DNA of 64,000 nucleotides from Hydrogenophilaceae bacterium (GTDB lineage: Bacteria; Pseudomonadota; Gammaproteobacteria; Burkholderiales; Thiobacillaceae). Location: assembly GCA_024709485.1 (NCBI GenBank), contig JANJWO010000009.1, positions 34,850 through 98,849 on the forward strand, given 5' to 3'. Shown here one piece after another: positions 60,634 through 64,000 of the stretch (the first letter of the stretch is position 1; each line of letters opens with the position of its first letter). The notes under the pieces were generated by a model, which saw nothing but the letters and a program-made list of their open reading frames with translations, did not search any database and was not told the DNA's origin. The translations under genes and the position numbers were made by a program.

Positions 60634-63027
60634 TCAGCCCGGGAAAACGAGCTTCGCCACGTCCTTGTATCTGCTGGCGAAATGCGCGGTGATGCCCTGT
60701 TTGATGTAATCCGGCAGCTTGTCGAAATCCGGGCGATTGGCCTCGGGCAGGATCAGCTCCATGATGCCGGCGCGGCGCGCGGCGATCACCTTTTCGCGGA
60801 TGCCGCCCACCGGCAGCACCTGGCCGGTCAAGGAAAGCTCGCCGGTCATGGCCAGCGGCCTGGCGAGCTTCTGGTTGCGCGCCAGCGAGAGCAGCGCGGT
60901 GGCCATGGTCACCCCGGCGCTGGGGCCGTCCTTGGGCGTGGCGCCCTCGGGAATGTGCAGGTGCACGAAGCTGGAGTCGAAGAAGGCCGGATCGGCCTGG
61001 TACTGCTTGAGATGGCTGGCGACGTAGCTGTAGGCGATCTCGGCGGACTCCCTCATCACCTCGCCGAGCTGGCCGGTGAGCTTGAAGCCGCGGTTCAGCG
61101 TGTGCACGCGCGTGGCCTCGACGTCGAGGGTGGCGCCGCCCATGGCGGTCCAGGCCAGCCCGGTCACCACGCCCACCGCGCTTTGCGGCTTTTCCTTGCG
61201 GAACACAGGCTTGTCGAGATAGGACTCGATTTCCTTGACGCCGACCTTGATCGGCGTGGCGGCGCCGTCGAGGATCTGCACCACGGCCTTGCGCGCCACG
61301 CGTCCCAGCTGTTTTTCCAGGTTGCGCACGCCGGCCTCGCGCGCATAGCCCTCGATCACATGGCGGATGGCGGATTCGCTGATCGTCACCTGATTCTTCT
61401 TCAGCCCGGATTTTTCCAGCACCTTGGGCCACAGGTGGTGCTTGGCGATGGCGAGCTTTTCCTCGGTGATGTAGCCGGACAGGCGGATCACCTCCATGCG
61501 GTCCAGCAGCGGCCCGGGGATGGAAAGCTGGTTGGCGGTGCAGATGAACAGCGCCTTGGACAGGTCGAAGCGCACGTCGAGATAGTGGTCGAGAAAATCG
61601 ACGTTCTGCTCGGGATCGAGCACTTCCAGCAGGGCCGAGGCCGGGTCGCCCTGGTAGGAGGCGCCGATCTTGTCGATCTCGTCGAGCATGATCACCGGGT
61701 TGGACGTGCCGGCCTCCTTCAAGGCCTGGATGAACTTGCCCGGCATGGCGCCGATGTAGGTGCGGCGATGGCCCTTGATCTCGGCTTCGTCGCGCATGCC
61801 GCCCAGGGAGAAGCGGTAGAACTTGCGCCCCAGCGCTTCCGCCACCGACCTGCCGATGGAGGTCTTGCCCACCCCGGGCGGCCCCACCAGCAGCAGGATC
61901 GAGCCCGAGACCTCGCCCTTCATGGCGCCGACGGCGAGGAATTCGATGATGCGGTCCTTGACGTCGTCGAGGCCGTCATGGTCGCGGTCGAGGATCTTGC
62001 GCGCGCGTTTCAGGTCGAGCTTGTCCTGCGAATGCACGCCCCAGGGCAGCACGGTGAGCCAGTCGAGGTAGTTGCGCGACACCGTGTATTCGGCCGAGCC
62101 GGGCTCCAGCACCGAGAACTTGGCCATCTCCTCGTCGATGCGCTTCTGCGCGGCCTCGGGCAGGATCAGTTTGCCGATGCGCGCCCTGAAGGCTTCCAGC
62201 TCGGCGGTCTTGTCGTCCTTGGACAGGCCGAGCTCCTTCTGGATCGCCTTCAGCTGCTCGCGCAAAAAGAATTCGCGCTGTTGCTCGGACATCTTCTCTT
62301 CCATGCGGCCGCGGATCTGGCTTTGCAGCTTGGCCACGTCGAGCTCCTTCTTCAGCAGCACCAGCACCTTCTCCATGCGCCGCTTGAGGCTCAGCGATTC
62401 CAGCACGTCCTGCAGCTCCTGCTTGCTGGCGGTGGTGAGGCTGGCGGCGAAATCGGCCAGCGGCGAGGGCTCGTTGGGGCTGAAGCGGTTGAGGAAGAAC
62501 TTCAGTTCCTCGGAATACAGCGGATTGAGCGGCACCAAGTCCTTGATGGTGTTGATGATGGCCATGGCATAGGCCTTGATTTCCTCGGATTCGGGCTTGC
62601 CGGGCTCGTTGGGAAACTCGACCTGGGCGCGATAGGGCGGCTTGTCCGACAGCCACTTGACGATGCGGAAGCGGCGCAGGCCCTCGGCGATGAACTGGAT
62701 GCGGCCCTCGTTCCGGGCCGGATGGTGCATGCGCACCATGGTGCCGATGGGGTAGAAATCCTCGCGCGTGGCCTTGTCCGCGTCCTCGGGCTTGGTCAGC
62801 ACCAGCCCCACCATGTGGTGCGGGGTCTCGCCGATGGCCTCGACGGTTTCCAGCCAGGCCGCTTCCTTCATCACCAGCGGCAGCGTCTGCGCCGGGAAGA
62901 AAGGCTTTTCGCTCAATGGCAGCAGGTAAAGCTCGGCCGGCCGCGATTCCGCCGGCAGCAGTTTCTGTTCTGTCTCGCCCTCGACGATCTCGCCTTCCAG
63001 GGCCTGGGGATAGTCTTGCTCGTTCAT
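60634..63027 (-). CDS. lon: ATP-dependent protease Lon
   Basis: 797 residues from ATG 63027, chosen because GAGG lies upstream; a TTG at 63039 is less likely. LON substrate-binding domain at the start, Walker A GPPGVGKT (382-389), IMLDEIDK Walker B, and catalytic Ser703 (GPSAG) with Lys746 (GIREKVIAA). Degrades damaged and regulatory proteins. Confidence 0.96.
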   Translation of the reverse strand: MNEQDYPQALEGEIVEGETEQKLLPAESRPAELYLLPLSEKPFFPAQTLPLVMKEAAWLETVEAIGETPHHMVGLVLTKPEDADKATREDFYPIGTMVRMHHPARNEGRIQFIAEGLRRFRIVKWLSDKPPYRAQVEFPNEPGKPESEEIKAYAMAIINTIKDLVPLNPLYSEELKFFLNRFSPNEPSPLADFAASLTTASKQELQDVLESLSLKRRMEKVLVLLKKELDVAKLQSQIRGRMEEKMSEQQREFFLREQLKAIQKELGLSKDDKTAELEAFRARIGKLILPEAAQKRIDEEMAKFSVLEPGSAEYTVSRNYLDWLTVLPWGVHSQDKLDLKRARKILDRDHDGLDDVKDRIIEFLAVGAMKGEVSGSILLLVGPPGVGKTSIGRSVAEALGRKFYRFSLGGMRDEAEIKGHRRTYIGAMPGKFIQALKEAGTSNPVIMLDEIDKIGASYQGDPASALLEVLDPEQNVDFLDHYLDVRFDLSKALFICTANQLSIPGPLLDRMEVIRLSGYITEEKLAIAKHHLWPKVLEKSGLKKNQVTISESAIRHVIEGYAREAGVRNLEKQLGRVARKAVVQILDGAATPIKVGVKEIESYLDKPVFRKEKPQSAVGVVTGLAWTAMGGATLDVEATRVHTLNRGFKLTGQLGEVMRESAEIAYSYVASHLKQYQADPAFFDSSFVHLHIPEGATPKDGPSAGVTMATALLSLARNQKLARPLAMTGELSLTGQVLPVGGIREKVIAARRAGIMELILPEANRPDFDKLPDYIKQGITAHFASRYKDVAKLVFPG

Positions 63028-63080
63028 GTTCGCCCTCAAACTTTCCAGAAAAAATTTAGGGCGCTTGCATGGATTTCAAG

Positions 63081-64000
63081 TCAGTCCAGATCAAGCCCCA
63101 TCGCATCGCGCACGTCGCGCATGGTTTCGCGCGCCAGTTCCTGCGCCTTCTCGCAGCCGTCGGCGATGATGTTGCGCACCAGGTCCGGGCTTTCCTCATA
63201 GTGCCGGGCGCGGTCGTGAATGGGCGTGAGCTCGCGCTGCACGGCATCGATCACCGGCTGCTTGCACTCGATGCAGCCGATGCCGGCGCTGGTGCAGCCC
63301 TTCACCACCCAGTCCCGCACGCCCGCGTCGGAATACACCTGGTGAAACTGCCACACCGGGCACTTTTCCGGATCGCCCGGATCGGTGCGGCGCACGCGCG
63401 CGGGATCGGTGGGCATGGTGCGGATCTTCTTCGCCACGCTGTCGAGATCCTCGCGCAAGGCAATGGTGTTGTGATAGGACTTGGACATCTTCTGCCCGTC
63501 GAGGCCGGGCATCTTCGAGGCCTCGGTCAGCAGCGCCTCGGGCTCGGCCAGGATCATGCGGCCGCCGCCTTCGAGATAGCCGAACAGGCGCTCGCGGTCG
63601 CCCAGGGACAGGTTCTGCGCGTCGTTGAGCATGGCCTTGGCCGACTCCAGCGCCGATTCGTCGCCCTGCTCCTGGTAGGCGGTGCGCATCTCCTGGTACA
63701 GCTTGGCCTTCTTGCCGCCCAGCTTCTTGATCGCGGCCTGCGCCTTTTCCTCGAAGCCCGGCTCGCGGCCGTAGAGATGGTTGAAGCGGCGGCAGATCTC
63801 GCGCGTGAACTCGATGTGCGGCACCTGGTCCTCGCCCACCGGCACCAGGTTGGCGCGGTAGATCAGGATGTCGGCGCTCTGCAGCAGCGGATAGCCGAGG
63901 AAGCCGTAGGTGGAGAGGTCCTTGTCGGTGAGTTTTTCCTGCTGGTCCTTGTAGGTCGGCACGCGCTCCAGCCAGCCGAGCGGCGTCATCATCGACAGCA
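63081..64000 (-). CDS. trpS: Tryptophanyl-tRNA synthetase, C-terminal part (runs off the window)
   Basis: The frame is open to base 64000 and enters from beyond the window; the ATGs at 63992 and 63989 are internal (LSMMTPLGWLERVPTYK). Visible: GEDQVPHIEFTREI, KMSKS motif (GQKMSKSYHN) and a CIECKQPVIDAV stretch near the end. Class I synthetase charging tRNA-Trp. The HIGH motif lies outside the window. Confidence 0.95.
   Translation of the reverse strand, partial: LSMMTPLGWLERVPTYKDQQEKLTDKDLSTYGFLGYPLLQSADILIYRANLVPVGEDQVPHIEFTREICRRFNHLYGREPGFEEKAQAAIKKLGGKKAKLYQEMRTAYQEQGDESALESAKAMLNDAQNLSLGDRERLFGYLEGGGRMILAEPEALLTEASKMPGLDGQKMSKSYHNTIALREDLDSVAKKIRTMPTDPARVRRTDPGDPEKCPVWQFHQVYSDAGVRDWVVKGCTSAGIGCIECKQPVIDAVQRELTPIHDRARHYEESPDLVRNIIADGCEKAQELARETMRDVRDAMGLDLD

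Noticed and set aside
60682..63201. Long open frame (839 codons) on the plus strand opposite lon
   Set aside because: It is the antisense shadow of a conserved gene in GC-rich DNA, has no recognisable domain, and its composition (His, Gln, Gly and Leu rich) is that of a reversed coding frame.

Overview
The window is GC-rich, tightly packed chromosomal DNA from a proteobacterium. Gene content and protein style (ScpA/ScpB/RluB run, UbiB, LplT, SelO, MoaA/MoeA/MobB, c-type cytochrome lipoproteins, a DsrC/TusE-family protein) point to a betaproteobacterium, perhaps near the sulfur- or iron-oxidising Nitrosomonadales; that placement is an inference and the genus is not resolved. No rRNA, transposase, integrase, phage gene or CRISPR array was seen. 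No stretch longer than 300 bases lacks a gene or RNA; the longest gap is about 290 bases (42900-43190).

Layout. 1-6.8 kb: a molybdenum cofactor island (moaE, moaD, moeA, mobB, moaA) with a short ModE-like regulator, a cytochrome c lipoprotein, endonuclease V and an unpaired MbcA/ParS-type antitoxin-domain protein. A 22-bp palindrome shaped like the E. coli ModE operator lies in the mobB/moaA divergent gap, and four 30-bp hairpin repeats start inside the moaA stop region. 6.8-15.7 kb: transaldolase, SelO, lipoprotein, FKBP, macro-domain protein, DUF2189 membrane protein, queD plus an MFS transporter, an AIM24-like protein. 15.8-22 kb: a MacAB-like efflux operon (adaptor, ATPase, two permeases), then an M48 protease and a DUF2007 protein. 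22-27.7 kb: LysR regulator, LplT, an AbrB/Doc toxin-antitoxin pair, methyltransferase, a trans-sulfuration enzyme. 27.7-35.5 kb: a long minus-strand run reading dinG-like helicase, secreted HIRAN protein, tsaB, rimI, uracil-DNA glycosylase, lemA, two TPM proteins, nfeD, qmcA. 35.5-42.9 kb: hydrolase plus GGDEF/EAL protein, ubiB, HU, envelope proteins. 43-49 kb: tRNA-Val, gltX, tRNA-Thr, small conserved genes, cytochrome c, a DsrC-like protein without its cysteines, and a GNAT-mutarotase fusion. 49-53 kb: Atm1-type ABC exporter and a Fur-boxed iron uptake operon (cupredoxin, FTR1 permease, outer-membrane barrel). 53-64 kb: dapE, AhpD-like protein, prmB, rluB, scpB/scpA, lon and the 3' part of trpS.

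The most unusual structure is not a gene. Nine intergenic inverted repeats share a purine-rich arm built from short repeats (ACAGAGG or AGGAGGACAGG type) facing a pyrimidine-rich arm. All nine lie between genes that read in the same direction, within about 30 bases of the upstream stop codon, and four of them punctuate the single efflux operon at 15.8-20.5 kb. They look like a dispersed family of 3'-UTR or intra-operon RNA hairpins.
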